Positions 18,344 to 26,586 of a DNA stretch of 52,188 nt are shown here, in pieces. This DNA is from BRH-c25 sp964619815 (GTDB taxonomy: Bacteria > Bacillota > Clostridia > Lutisporales > Lutisporaceae): contig CAZUGK010000010.1 of the NCBI GenBank assembly GCA_964619815.1, positions 1-52,188 on the forward strand, in the 5' to 3' direction. A program made the translations under genes and the position numbers. How positions within the stretch are numbered: position 1 is the stretch's first letter; every line of letters begins with the position of its first letter. The notes beneath the pieces were generated by a model. It was not told the DNA's origin, did not search any database, and saw only the letters and a list, made by a program, of their open reading frames with translations.

Positions 18344-19081
18344 TTACTTATAACTCTTTTGTTCTATGTGTTCATTTATTTTGGAGAGCCCTGGCTTTCT
18401 TTGAAAAAATGCTAATATATCTTCGAATAGAAATACATTGTTTATACAGTATAGCTCATCATATACACTACTTATAAGTTCAAAATCCTCTGGGGTGTCC
18501 AATGTCCATCTGAATTTTGAGTAGTCTACAGCATTTTTATAATAATATATATTACTACTATTTTCATATATATATGGTGTAACGTGCTCCCTCTGACGCT
18601 TATCAGTTGCTTTGGTATGCACTTTTTTTAGCATGTCAAATGAAAATACCTCAGTATCCAGACCCCTAGGATAGGTTCGCTGTGTTAAATCAATTCCTGC
18701 ATTTGTCACAATATCATAATCGGAATTTTTATAATACTTGACAATGTTATCCACCACAGCAGGATCAATCAACGGACAATCAGAGGTTATTCTCACTACT
18801 ATATCCGCATTATTCTCTTTGGCTGCTTCATAATAGCGGCTCAGCACATCATCTTCACTGCCTCTGTAGTATTTCGCGCCACATCTGACAGCTTCGTCGA
18901 CAATAACGTTATCTATTTCGAGTGTGGTCGTAGCTATGACGATCTCATCTATTTCATTGGCTTTTTTTACCCTGTTTATCACGTGCTCCAATACTGTTTT
19001 GCCGCACAGCTTCATCATTACTTTGGCAGGTAATCTTGTAGAGCCCATTCTGGCTTGTATGATTGCAACAACTTTACTCAT
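18344..19081 (-). CDS. SpsF/PseF-like cytidylyltransferase
   Basis: The 245-residue nucleotidyltransferase has the characteristic start AIIQARMGSTRLPAKVM and a central RITSDCPLIDP. In B. subtilis the homologue SpsF is in the spore-coat polysaccharide operon, and in Pse pathways the activating enzyme makes the CMP-sugar. Here it most likely activates the nine-carbon sugar with CTP. The window also carries pyrG, the CTP-synthesising gene, but that gene is far away and not co-transcribed. GGAGAT precedes the ATG. The gene is followed 14 bp later by the GNAT gene. Confidence 0.87.
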   Translation of the reverse strand: MSKVVAIIQARMGSTRLPAKVMMKLCGKTVLEHVINRVKKANEIDEIVIATTTLEIDNVIVDEAVRCGAKYYRGSEDDVLSRYYEAAKENNADIVVRITSDCPLIDPAVVDNIVKYYKNSDYDIVTNAGIDLTQRTYPRGLDTEVFSFDMLKKVHTKATDKRQREHVTPYIYENSSNIYYYKNAVDYSKFRWTLDTPEDFELISSVYDELYCINNVFLFEDILAFFQRKPGLSKINEHIEQKSYK

Positions 19082-19098
19082 ATAAATATCATCTCCGC

Positions 19099-20292
19099 TT
19101 ATTTCTTGTAGTAGTTGATAACCTTATTTACTGCTTCTATGACGTCCTGAACATCCTTATCATTCATTTTAGGGAATAGAGGTAGTGTTATGATCCTCTC
19201 ATATAATTTCTCTGCATTAGGACAAATTCCTTTTTTATAACCTAATTTTTGATAATATGGATGATAATGAACAGGAATATAGTGAACATTAACTCCTATA
19301 TTCTCGGCCTTTAATGCATCAAATATCTCTTTTCTGCCAACCTTTAGCTCTTCTAGCTCCAACTGTATCACATACAAATGCCAGCTTGAATTGCACTCCG
19401 GTCTCTGTTGCGGAGTGATAACTCCGTCAAGCCTTTCAAAAGCAGCATCATACATCTTCACTATTTCTTTTCTTCTTGCAATAAAGCTGTCCAGTCTTTT
19501 CAGCTGACTTGATCCCAGTACGCACTGTATATCCGTTATTCTATAGTTGTTTCCAAGTTCAAGCTGCTCATAATACCATGCACCTTCGTTCTTTGTCATT
19601 AGTGAAGGATTCCTGGTAATACCGTGAGTTCTGAATAATGATAGTCTTTCATAGTACTCTTTGCTGTTGGTTGTTACTATACCGCCTTCTCCAGTAGTGA
19701 TGTGTTTGACAGGATGCAGGCTAAACTCGGTCATATCGGATACTGTCCCTATGTTTCTGCCTTTATAAGTTGCTCCTAATGCATGGGCAGCATCTTCTAT
19801 GATTACCAGATTATACTTATCGGCTAATCTTCTTATTTCATCCAGCTCTGCAGGCTGACCTGTAAAAGCAACAGGAATAATGGCTTTTGTCCTATTTGTT
19901 ATTTTACACTCTATATCTTCAGGATCGATATTATAAGTATCAGGCTTTATATCTGCAAATACCGGAGTTCCACCCTGATAGAGTACACAGTTAGCTGAAG
20001 CTGCAAATGTCATAGGTGTTGTGATTACTTCATCTCCAGGTCCTATTCCGGCTGCAAAGCATGCACAGTGAAGTGCCGTAGTACCATTGGATACTGCTAC
20101 AGCATATTTTGCACCTACATATTCAGCTATCTTATGCTCAAAATCGCTTACCGATGGTCCTGTAGTCAAATAATCTCCTCTTAAAACATCAGAAACTCTT
20201 CTTATATCGTCTTCATCAATCCACTGCTGTCCATAGGGCAAATACTTCTCTCTTACAGGTTTACCACCGTTAATTGCCAACTTATTATCCAT
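19099..20292 (-). CDS. pseC: PseC-like UDP-4-amino-sugar transaminase (DegT/DnrJ/EryC1/StrS family)
   Basis: This is a PLP-dependent aminotransferase that converts a 4-keto UDP-sugar to the 4-amino sugar. The 397 residues include YLTTGPSVSDFE, VAVSNGTTALH, the PLP-phosphate region TPMTFAASANC, VIIEDAAHALGA (Asp for the PLP ring) and SLHPVKHITTGEGG, which carries the Schiff-base lysine. The last motif and the overall pattern match PseC. The second of two in-frame ATGs (20292) sits six bases after GAGGG and is preferred over 20298. It lies 13 bp downstream of an SDR gene and 17 bp upstream of the SpsF-like gene. Confidence 0.92.
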   Translation of the reverse strand: MDNKLAINGGKPVREKYLPYGQQWIDEDDIRRVSDVLRGDYLTTGPSVSDFEHKIAEYVGAKYAVAVSNGTTALHCACFAAGIGPGDEVITTPMTFAASANCVLYQGGTPVFADIKPDTYNIDPEDIECKITNRTKAIIPVAFTGQPAELDEIRRLADKYNLVIIEDAAHALGATYKGRNIGTVSDMTEFSLHPVKHITTGEGGIVTTNSKEYYERLSLFRTHGITRNPSLMTKNEGAWYYEQLELGNNYRITDIQCVLGSSQLKRLDSFIARRKEIVKMYDAAFERLDGVITPQQRPECNSSWHLYVIQLELEELKVGRKEIFDALKAENIGVNVHYIPVHYHPYYQKLGYKKGICPNAEKLYERIITLPLFPKMNDKDVQDVIEAVNKVINYYKK

Positions 20293-20305
20293 ACTCATCC
20301 CTCAC

Positions 20306-21253
20306 TTATATTAGTTGTGGATTTTCCTTTATCCAGTCCTCTGTCCTTTTTATTCCCTCTTCTAAAGATACCTTAGGTTCCCAGCCGAGTATTTTCTTTG
20401 CCTTTGCATAATCACACAGCAGCTTTTGTATCTCACTCTGCGGATGTATATGCGGCACATGCTTTATTCTTTTTTCATCTCCGCAGATAAGTCTGGCAAG
20501 ATCATTTACTGAAATATCTCTTCCCAGCCCTGCATTAACTATTTGACCATTTACCGAATCCGAATACCCTGCTTCCACAACAAATCTTGCACAGTCTTCA
20601 ACATACAGCAGATCCCTTGTCTGAGTTCCTTCACCGTATATATTAAGTGTATCCCCCTGAAGGTTGCGCTTTATAAATATAGCTACTACTCCGCCTTCTC
20701 CACCTGTTTTCTGGAAAGGCCCATATGTATTAAAAGGTCTTATTACTACTGTAGGCATTTTGTATGCATACCAGTATGACAATACCATATTTTCTCCGGC
20801 TATTTTGCTTCCTGCATACGGGGATGCGGGTTTGGTAGGATGCATTTCATTAATGCCCTTTTCACCATCTGCTTTGTCATATACCATGCAGGTGCTCATA
20901 AATACTACCTTTGTATTCTGCTTCCGGCTTTCCTCCAATACATTAAATGTTCCTACCGCATCATTATCAAAGGTTGTCCGAGGATCATCAATGCTGTCCT
21001 GAACGTTTATGCTTGCTCCCAGGTGGTAACAGATATCGAATTTATTCTCAAATATCCTGGAAAGCAATGCTTTGTCCTTTATGTCTCCAACTATATAATC
21101 CTTTAAGTTCTTATGTCCCAGAAACTCTTTTATGTTTTCTTCCCTTCCATTTGTTAAGTTGTCCAATATCCAGACATTATTATCATCTTCTACAAGCTTT
21201 TTAACAGCCCAACGGCCTATGAAGCCTGCTCCTCCCGTAACAAAAACGTTCAT
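20306..21253 (-). CDS. NAD-dependent epimerase/dehydratase (extended SDR) of the nonulosonic acid pathway
   Basis: This 315-residue SDR has the cofactor motif VTGGAGFIGRW, GDIKDKALLSR, FMSTCMVYD and the catalytic SPYAGSK. Later family blocks are RPFNTYGPFQ and RDLLYVEDCA. It is encoded between the PseB-like dehydratase and the PseC-like aminotransferase, so it should act on the UDP-keto sugar. Some Bacillus pseudaminic acid routes split the dehydratase and epimerase steps between two SDR proteins, and this pair could work the same way. AGGAGG six bases before ATG 21253 decides the start over the adjacent TTG. Confidence 0.85.
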   Translation of the reverse strand: MNVFVTGGAGFIGRWAVKKLVEDDNNVWILDNLTNGREENIKEFLGHKNLKDYIVGDIKDKALLSRIFENKFDICYHLGASINVQDSIDDPRTTFDNDAVGTFNVLEESRKQNTKVVFMSTCMVYDKADGEKGINEMHPTKPASPYAGSKIAGENMVLSYWYAYKMPTVVIRPFNTYGPFQKTGGEGGVVAIFIKRNLQGDTLNIYGEGTQTRDLLYVEDCARFVVEAGYSDSVNGQIVNAGLGRDISVNDLARLICGDEKRIKHVPHIHPQSEIQKLLCDYAKAKKILGWEPKVSLEEGIKRTEDWIKENPQLI

Positions 21254-21285
21254 CAAGATCCTCCTACTTTTATATTTTAATTTGA

Positions 21286-22299
21286 CTATATCAGGTTCTC
21301 TTCAATTATCAATCTGCGCACTTCTTCCTTAGATATAGGAATTTCATCATGTGAGCTATAGGTCTTATATTGTGCTTGTTTCCCATCTGCATAATTCAGC
21401 AGCTTTTCCGACCAGACCGGCGGAACTGAAAACATATCCTCGAACTCAATTGCGCACTTTGACTCTTCAAGTGTCATCAGTTCTTCGTACATCTTTTCCC
21501 CTGGTCTAAGGCCAACTGACTTAATATTTATATCTTTCTTTGGGATACCATACTTTTCAGCAGTTTCCTCTACAACTACCTCTGCCAGATCCCCCAGATT
21601 GATAACCGGCATCTTCAGTATAAATACTTCTCCACCTTGAGCCCTTTCACAAGCCTTTAGGGTAAGGTTAGTTGCTTGCTTTTGTGTCATCATGAAACGG
21701 CTCATATTTGGATCGGTAATTGTTATGTATCTTTTTCCCAGTATCTGATTCTTAAATAATGGGATTACCGAGCCTCTTGAACCCATGACATTGCCAAACC
21801 TCACTGCTGCAAATATTGTCTTGTGACTTCCTTTATAGTAGTCTGCTGCAGATATCAGCCTTTCGGCCAGAAGCTTGGTGGCCCCGTATGTATTTGTAGG
21901 GCTTATGGTTTTGTCTGTGGAAGTGAATACAACTCTTTCAACATCGTTTTGGATCGCTGACTCTATTACATTTTGTGTTCCAATCACATTAGTTTTTATA
22001 GCTTCAAAAGGATTATATTCACAGGCCGGAACATGTTTTAACGCTGCGGCATGAAAAATAATGTCTATTCCTTCCATTGCCCTGTTTAGCCTCTCTGCAT
22101 CTCTTACGTCTCCAAGAAGAAACCTTAGCCTTTTATTATCCGCAAACTCGTTCATCATATTAAACTGCTTATATTCATCGCGGCTCAAAATTCTTACTAC
22201 TTTCGGTTCACATTCCAGCAAGGCTTTGACTATGCTGCTTCCTATTGTGCCTGTGCCGCCAATTACCAGTATCCTTTTGCCTTTAAAGTTGTCTAGCAT
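21286..22299 (-). CDS. PseB-like UDP-GlcNAc 4,6-dehydratase (short, soluble FlaA1/CapD family)
   Basis: The 337-residue protein begins with LVIGGTGTIGSSIV-type cofactor binding and continues with LLGDVRDAERL, FHAAALKHVP and STDKTISPTNTYGATK. A later block includes VRFGNVMGSRGSVIP. This is the soluble form without the membrane domain of CapD, as in PseB, which makes the first intermediate of pseudaminic acid from UDP-GlcNAc. ATG 22299 has AGGGG seven bases upstream, so the longer reading from 22335 is rejected. It heads the nonulosonic acid block and lies 23 bp after the VanZ-like gene. Confidence 0.88.
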   Translation of the reverse strand: MLDNFKGKRILVIGGTGTIGSSIVKALLECEPKVVRILSRDEYKQFNMMNEFADNKRLRFLLGDVRDAERLNRAMEGIDIIFHAAALKHVPACEYNPFEAIKTNVIGTQNVIESAIQNDVERVVFTSTDKTISPTNTYGATKLLAERLISAADYYKGSHKTIFAAVRFGNVMGSRGSVIPLFKNQILGKRYITITDPNMSRFMMTQKQATNLTLKACERAQGGEVFILKMPVINLGDLAEVVVEETAEKYGIPKKDINIKSVGLRPGEKMYEELMTLEESKCAIEFEDMFSVPPVWSEKLLNYADGKQAQYKTYSSHDEIPISKEEVRRLIIEENLI

Positions 22300-22322
22300 C
22301 TTACTTCCCCTTCCGTTTGCGC

Positions 22323-22811
22323 CTATAAATAACATATAAACTTATATTTTTTATACTTGCAGAACTCAATTACTGCTGCACACAGTACAACTGCAGCTAA
22401 AATCCCTGCCGAATCAAGTACTATATCCTTAATAGATGGGCCTCTGCCCGGTATGAATATCTGATGGAGCTCATCAGATATTGCATATATTACACCTATC
22501 AATAATGCCTTTAAATATGGATGTCTTCTCTTATTATTCATATCGGCAAAAGCAAGTGTCAGTAGAACGCCCAATATGAAATATATAACCGCATGGGCGG
22601 ATTTTCTTATGTATACTTGAAGCCAGAAGGTTCTGCCGGTGTCTACATCTTTTTCCAACTCTTCCGCATCCATGAGTTGCATCTTAACCAGCAGGTTTCC
22701 CGATTCAAGCCTTGATACCTCTGCCGGCTGATGTGAAAAGTAGAAAATTGTACACATCCATAGTAATGTCATAACCCAAATAAGTTTCTTAAAATTGCTA
22801 TACTTTTTCAT
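22323..22811 (-). CDS. VanZ-family membrane protein
   Basis: This 162-residue protein has about four hydrophobic segments (near 8-25, 72-90, 100-118 and 132-150) with the VanZ pattern KSAHAVIYFILGVLLT, YAISDELHQIFIPGR and the charged DIVLDSAG. VanZ-type proteins are often found in cell-wall and polysaccharide loci, where their biochemical role is unknown. Nothing here indicates glycopeptide resistance. The first codons overlap the end of the acetyltransferase gene by 14 bases, so expression is probably coupled. Confidence 0.85.
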   Translation of the reverse strand: MKKYSNFKKLIWVMTLLWMCTIFYFSHQPAEVSRLESGNLLVKMQLMDAEELEKDVDTGRTFWLQVYIRKSAHAVIYFILGVLLTLAFADMNNKRRHPYLKALLIGVIYAISDELHQIFIPGRGPSIKDIVLDSAGILAAVVLCAAVIEFCKYKKYKFICYL

Positions 22812-23454
22812 GTCTTTTTATAACCTTTGCAGGAACACCTACTGCAGTACAGAAGGCTGGAAGATGATCTGCTACCACAGCCCCAGCTCCTACAATTGTC
22901 CATTCTCCTATATCAATATTATTGATTATTGTTGCCCCTGCGCCAATGTTGCAGCCTTCCCCTATGTTCACAGTACCGGAAACAGTAGATCTAGGCAGTA
23001 AGGTGACATAATCACTTACAACGGTATCATGTCCTATTATACAGCCTGCACTAACCAGTACGTTTTGTCCTATCCTAATATTTGTAGTTATAATACTGCC
23101 TGCACATATTATTGTCCCTTGTCCAACATCAACATGCTTTGATACGTCAGCTTCATGATGTATTAGTGTTGCAAGCTTGGCACCCTTACTGACTGCTTTT
23201 CGGCACAGTTTATTCTTGCTTGCCGGATTCCCTACCGCGCAAACGCAGTATATATCATCCTTATCGTCAAACCAACTGAGATCACTCAACACAGCATATC
23301 CATTCAGCACTTTACCATGATTCTCTATATTTTCATCAATGAAGCCCAGAAGGTTCCACTGCATTTTGCTATTATTAATTTCTTCCACAAGCCATGCTAC
23401 TTCGCGGGCACAGCCCCCTGCACCCAGAATGACTAAATCCTTCAAACTAATCAT
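22798..23454 (-). CDS. NeuD/PglD-like sugar O- or N-acetyltransferase
   Basis: The 218-residue protein has an N-terminal PglD-type nucleotide-sugar-binding Rossmann part (LVILGAGGCAREVAWLV) and a C-terminal left-handed beta-helix of hexapeptide repeats. The catalytic histidine region is in AGCIIGHDTVVSDY, and GVPAKVIKRHE is at the end. PglD acetylates UDP-4-amino sugars in bacillosamine synthesis, and NeuD acetylates sialic acids. Next to a PglC-like transferase the PglD role is attractive, but the only aminotransferase in the locus is PseC-like. ATG 23454 directly follows AGAGGA with almost no spacing, so a TTG three codons downstream is an alternative start. Confidence 0.88.
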   Translation of the reverse strand: MISLKDLVILGAGGCAREVAWLVEEINNSKMQWNLLGFIDENIENHGKVLNGYAVLSDLSWFDDKDDIYCVCAVGNPASKNKLCRKAVSKGAKLATLIHHEADVSKHVDVGQGTIICAGSIITTNIRIGQNVLVSAGCIIGHDTVVSDYVTLLPRSTVSGTVNIGEGCNIGAGATIINNIDIGEWTIVGAGAVVADHLPAFCTAVGVPAKVIKRHEKV

Positions 23455-24058
23455 TCCTCTTTATATTGAAATTTTCCTTGTCTCCGTATATTTTATCGGC
23501 TTCAAAAACTACTTTGTAGGTCTTTATTAATATTTTAAGGTCAAGTAATAGTGAATAGTTATTGACATAATATACATCAAGTTTTATTCTAGCAGGCCAG
23601 GAAATGCTGTTCCTGCCGTTAACCTGAGCCCAGCCTGTGATACCCGGCTTCATTTTAAGCCTCTGAAGCTGGTAATCATCATATTGCTCTACTTGGTAAA
23701 TAAGTGTAGGCCTGGGGCCTATAAAGCTCATTTCGCCTTTTAGTATATTTACTAATTGGGGAAGTTCATCCAGACTTGTTTTTCTCAGTATGTTCCCAAT
23801 TCTTGTTATTCTTGGATCTCTTTCCTCAGTCAGATAACCAGAACCCATATTTACAGCATTTTCAACCATTGTCCTGAACTTGTATATTCTAAATAATTTT
23901 TTATCTTTTCCTACCCGCTCCTGGATAAAAAAAACATTTCCTTTGGAATCTGCCTTTATAGCCAGAGCTATAACAAGAAAAAGCGGAGCGAGCAACAACA
24001 GCATGATTAAAGATAACAAAAAATCAAACATTCCCTTTACTAACAGTTGAAGTCTCAT
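23447..24058 (-). CDS. PglC/EpsL-like monotopic phosphoglycosyl transferase
   Basis: This 203-residue enzyme consists only of the catalytic sugar transferase domain: one N-terminal re-entrant hydrophobic helix (about 8-32), YKFRTM, SLDELPQLVNILKGEM with the catalytic Asp-Glu, and KPGITGWAQVNGR. It loads a sugar phosphate onto undecaprenyl phosphate. With the PglD-like gene after it and a PglA/EpsD-like GT4 before it, the arrangement resembles the start of Pgl- or Eps-type pathways. It overlaps the GT4 gene by four bases (ATGA), with GAGG just upstream. Confidence 0.93.
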   Translation of the reverse strand: MRLQLLVKGMFDFLLSLIMLLLLAPLFLVIALAIKADSKGNVFFIQERVGKDKKLFRIYKFRTMVENAVNMGSGYLTEERDPRITRIGNILRKTSLDELPQLVNILKGEMSFIGPRPTLIYQVEQYDDYQLQRLKMKPGITGWAQVNGRNSISWPARIKLDVYYVNNYSLLLDLKILIKTYKVVFEADKIYGDKENFNIKRND

Positions 24059-25206
24059 TTTATTACCTCACTAAGAAGCTTCTTATATATAGCTACCTGA
24101 TTTTTCAGAACTTCCTCCTCCGAGAAAAGTTCAACCACTCTTTTTCTAGCATTTTTACCCATAGCAGTAGCCGTCTCTCTGTCTTCAAGATACTTTACTA
24201 TAGCTTGTGCAAGTGCATCAACATCCCCAGGGGGATATATAATACCGCAGTCTTCTGTTATTTCTTCCCTGCTGCCGCGGATATCGGTACCTATTACCGG
24301 AAGTTCCATGGACATGGCCTCGAGTAATGAAACGGGCATTCCTTCCCAATAGGAAGGAAGTACAAACATGTCCATAATACTTAAAAGCTCAGGAATATCT
24401 TCCCTGTAGCCTGTAAAAATCACTCTGCCAGACAAATCATTTTCCTTTACCAGCTTAAAAATTGTATCCTTTGTGGTCAAATCTCTTTCCCCATGCTCCC
24501 AGGTTCCAATCATAAGCAGCTTTGCATCAGGATATCTGTCCCTAATTTTTATAAAAGCATTAATCAAGTCAATTGGGCCTTTTATTTTTACCAATCTCCC
24601 GATAAAACCTATAACTGTATCCTTTGTGCCTAACCCCAAGCTTTCTCTCAGTGCTTTATTCTCATTTTCTTTTATGGCATCAGGCTTAAACTTCTGAGTA
24701 TCAATACCTACACTATTTATATTGGAAATCTTTTGATGGCTCAAATGCCATTCATTGACTGCCATATCCATATCTTCCTGGTTTACAGTAAATATATAAT
24801 CAGATATATACTTTGCCATATATTTTTCAATATTGTAAAATAAAAAGTTATCCTTGTAATAGCCATGAGCTGTATAAATGACTTTATCTGCCCCAGCCAG
24901 CTTGGCGGCTATCCTTCCAAGAGCACCTGCAATAGGAGTGTGCAAGTGTACAATGTTGATTTTATATTTCTTTATTAAATTATAAAGTTGAATTATGGTC
25001 CTAATATTTGATATAGGACTTATCTTTCTTTCTATATCAATGTCAATAACTTCATAACCCTGCTGCCTTATTTTATCCAGCATACCCATATCCTTGCAGG
25101 CGCAGGAAACTTCGAAGCCTTCCTCCTGAAGATTAGCCATAAGCGGTACGACAAACTTGTATATTGACAGATCAATAGCTGCTACCTGTAAAACCTTATA
25201 CCCCAT
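24055..25206 (-). CDS. GT4 glycosyltransferase, PglA/EpsD-like
   Basis: This 383-residue GT-B glycosyltransferase has an N-terminal acceptor lobe including IVHLHTPIAGALGRIAAK and TAHGYYKDN. The C-terminal lobe has GFIGRLVKIKGPIDLI and the donor-site EGMPVSLLEAMSMELPVIG with the two conserved glutamates. Relatives PglA and EpsD add the second sugar to a lipid-linked primer made by a PglC/EpsL-type enzyme, which is the next gene downstream here. ATG 25206 follows GGAGGG; the GTG four codons upstream lies inside that site and is less likely. Confidence 0.9.
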   Translation of the reverse strand: MGYKVLQVAAIDLSIYKFVVPLMANLQEEGFEVSCACKDMGMLDKIRQQGYEVIDIDIERKISPISNIRTIIQLYNLIKKYKINIVHLHTPIAGALGRIAAKLAGADKVIYTAHGYYKDNFLFYNIEKYMAKYISDYIFTVNQEDMDMAVNEWHLSHQKISNINSVGIDTQKFKPDAIKENENKALRESLGLGTKDTVIGFIGRLVKIKGPIDLINAFIKIRDRYPDAKLLMIGTWEHGERDLTTKDTIFKLVKENDLSGRVIFTGYREDIPELLSIMDMFVLPSYWEGMPVSLLEAMSMELPVIGTDIRGSREEITEDCGIIYPPGDVDALAQAIVKYLEDRETATAMGKNARKRVVELFSEEEVLKNQVAIYKKLLSEVIK

Positions 25207-25238
25207 AGTGCCCTCCACATCCAGAGCTTGAGTTCAAT

Positions 25239-26546
25239 TTATGCTTCTATAACCTTCTGATTGCTCTTTGAGTTATCTCCAGTACTACTCCAATATTCTT
25301 TGAAGAAAGCTACAAATACTCCAAGCATTAAGCCAAGCACTGCAGCTATTGCTACGTTAAGCACTTTATTGGGTGCCACCGGCTGCAAAGGCTCAACTGC
25401 AGGAGATACCATGATTATTGTGGAATCTCCAATAGCTGAAGATCTTGCTATTCTGGTCTCCTCGTACTTTTCTAAAAAAGAATTATATGTATCCTGAGCA
25501 AATTTCACTTTTTCCTGTATTATCATGTCCTGATGCTGCCTAATAGCCAAATCTCCCTGCAGAGCCTCAAGCTCCTTCTGGAGTACGTTAATTTCCTTCT
25601 GCAGATTGTTCTTCTGTGCCACTGTCTTGGCAAGCTCTACATTCAAATTGCTTACGATATTCTTGAGTTCTATGTATGCATCGTTTATTTCCTCTGCTTC
25701 GACTTTCACTCCGAATAAATCCTTACCGCTCTTTCCTGTACTACCCTCCAAAGCTTGTGAAATAAATGGCTCATCCAAAAGTGATCTGTTTACGGCAATC
25801 TTCTGAGGTGTATCTTTAAGCTGTCCTTCTGCCGCTGTAAGTGAAGCCCTGAGCTTCTGCTCCTCTATATTTGAGTTCATCAAGTCGGACTTGTATTGCG
25901 TTATTAGTTCAAGCTTTGAATCCAGTTCTTTTTGCAGTTCATTCAACCCCCTGGGCTCGGATAAATAGGTCCTGTATTCAAGCAACACTTTATCGAGATT
26001 TTCCTTTTCAATATCCATCTGCTGCTTTATGTAGGTTGATGATTTTGTTGCCTGCTCCTTGGCCTTTTCCGATACGAAGTCGGTAAATTTCCTGGCTATT
26101 GTATTTGCTATATCTGCAGCCAGCTTCTTATCGCTGTACTCAATTGTAATGGTAATAAGATTGGTATCCTTTATTGTCCCCAAGGTGATCATCTGCTTGA
26201 GACTTCTTCTTGTAATATCTCTTTCATCAAGCTTAAGTTCATCTATTGTCTGCTGAAGTATTTGGGGGTTATTTATCTGCTCTTTGTATGTTTCAATGGA
26301 CATTTGAGAAAACTGAGACTGAGAAAGAGTATTTAGTAATGCATCTACCCCTTCAACTTGCGACACTACCTGCTGCTTATTGTTTATACCTGAAGCCATG
26401 AGTATTACCTTACCTTCATATACCGGTGACATGACAAAAAAGCTAAGTACGGCAGAAGATAAAATGGCTACTATGGTAATAATTGCAATAAGCTTCCTTT
26501 GGTTAATTAAAACCTGTATACATTCTCTCAAAGTGATTTCTTCCAT
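25239..26546 (-). CDS. Wzz/CapA-type polysaccharide chain-length determinant
   Basis: This 435-residue polysaccharide co-polymerase has a first membrane helix at about 18-36 and a long predicted coiled-coil periplasm-side or extracellular region (about 130-365, rich in E, K, Q and L). A proline-containing segment (PLQPVAPNKVLN) leads into a second membrane helix at about 396-418. No BY-kinase domain is fused, and no separate kinase gene is visible in the window. It should set glycan chain length together with a Wzy polymerase. AGGAG precedes the ATG. It follows the TPR-ligase gene by 40 bp. Confidence 0.9.
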   Translation of the reverse strand: MEEITLRECIQVLINQRKLIAIITIVAILSSAVLSFFVMSPVYEGKVILMASGINNKQQVVSQVEGVDALLNTLSQSQFSQMSIETYKEQINNPQILQQTIDELKLDERDITRRSLKQMITLGTIKDTNLITITIEYSDKKLAADIANTIARKFTDFVSEKAKEQATKSSTYIKQQMDIEKENLDKVLLEYRTYLSEPRGLNELQKELDSKLELITQYKSDLMNSNIEEQKLRASLTAAEGQLKDTPQKIAVNRSLLDEPFISQALEGSTGKSGKDLFGVKVEAEEINDAYIELKNIVSNLNVELAKTVAQKNNLQKEINVLQKELEALQGDLAIRQHQDMIIQEKVKFAQDTYNSFLEKYEETRIARSSAIGDSTIIMVSPAVEPLQPVAPNKVLNVAIAAVLGLMLGVFVAFFKEYWSSTGDNSKSNQKVIEA

Positions 26547-26586
26547 TTATTGATCTCCTATCAAAGTATTATTGTAAATAATGTTT

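Noticed and set aside
22323..22811. VanZ-like gene as an antibiotic resistance determinant
   Set aside because: No other van genes are near; VanZ-family proteins are common in polysaccharide loci without resistance roles.
22798..24058. Complete bacillosamine (Pgl-type) pathway
   Set aside because: PglC- and PglD-like genes are present, but there is no second aminotransferase and no membrane-type PglF; the only dehydratase/aminotransferase pair fits the Pse route better.
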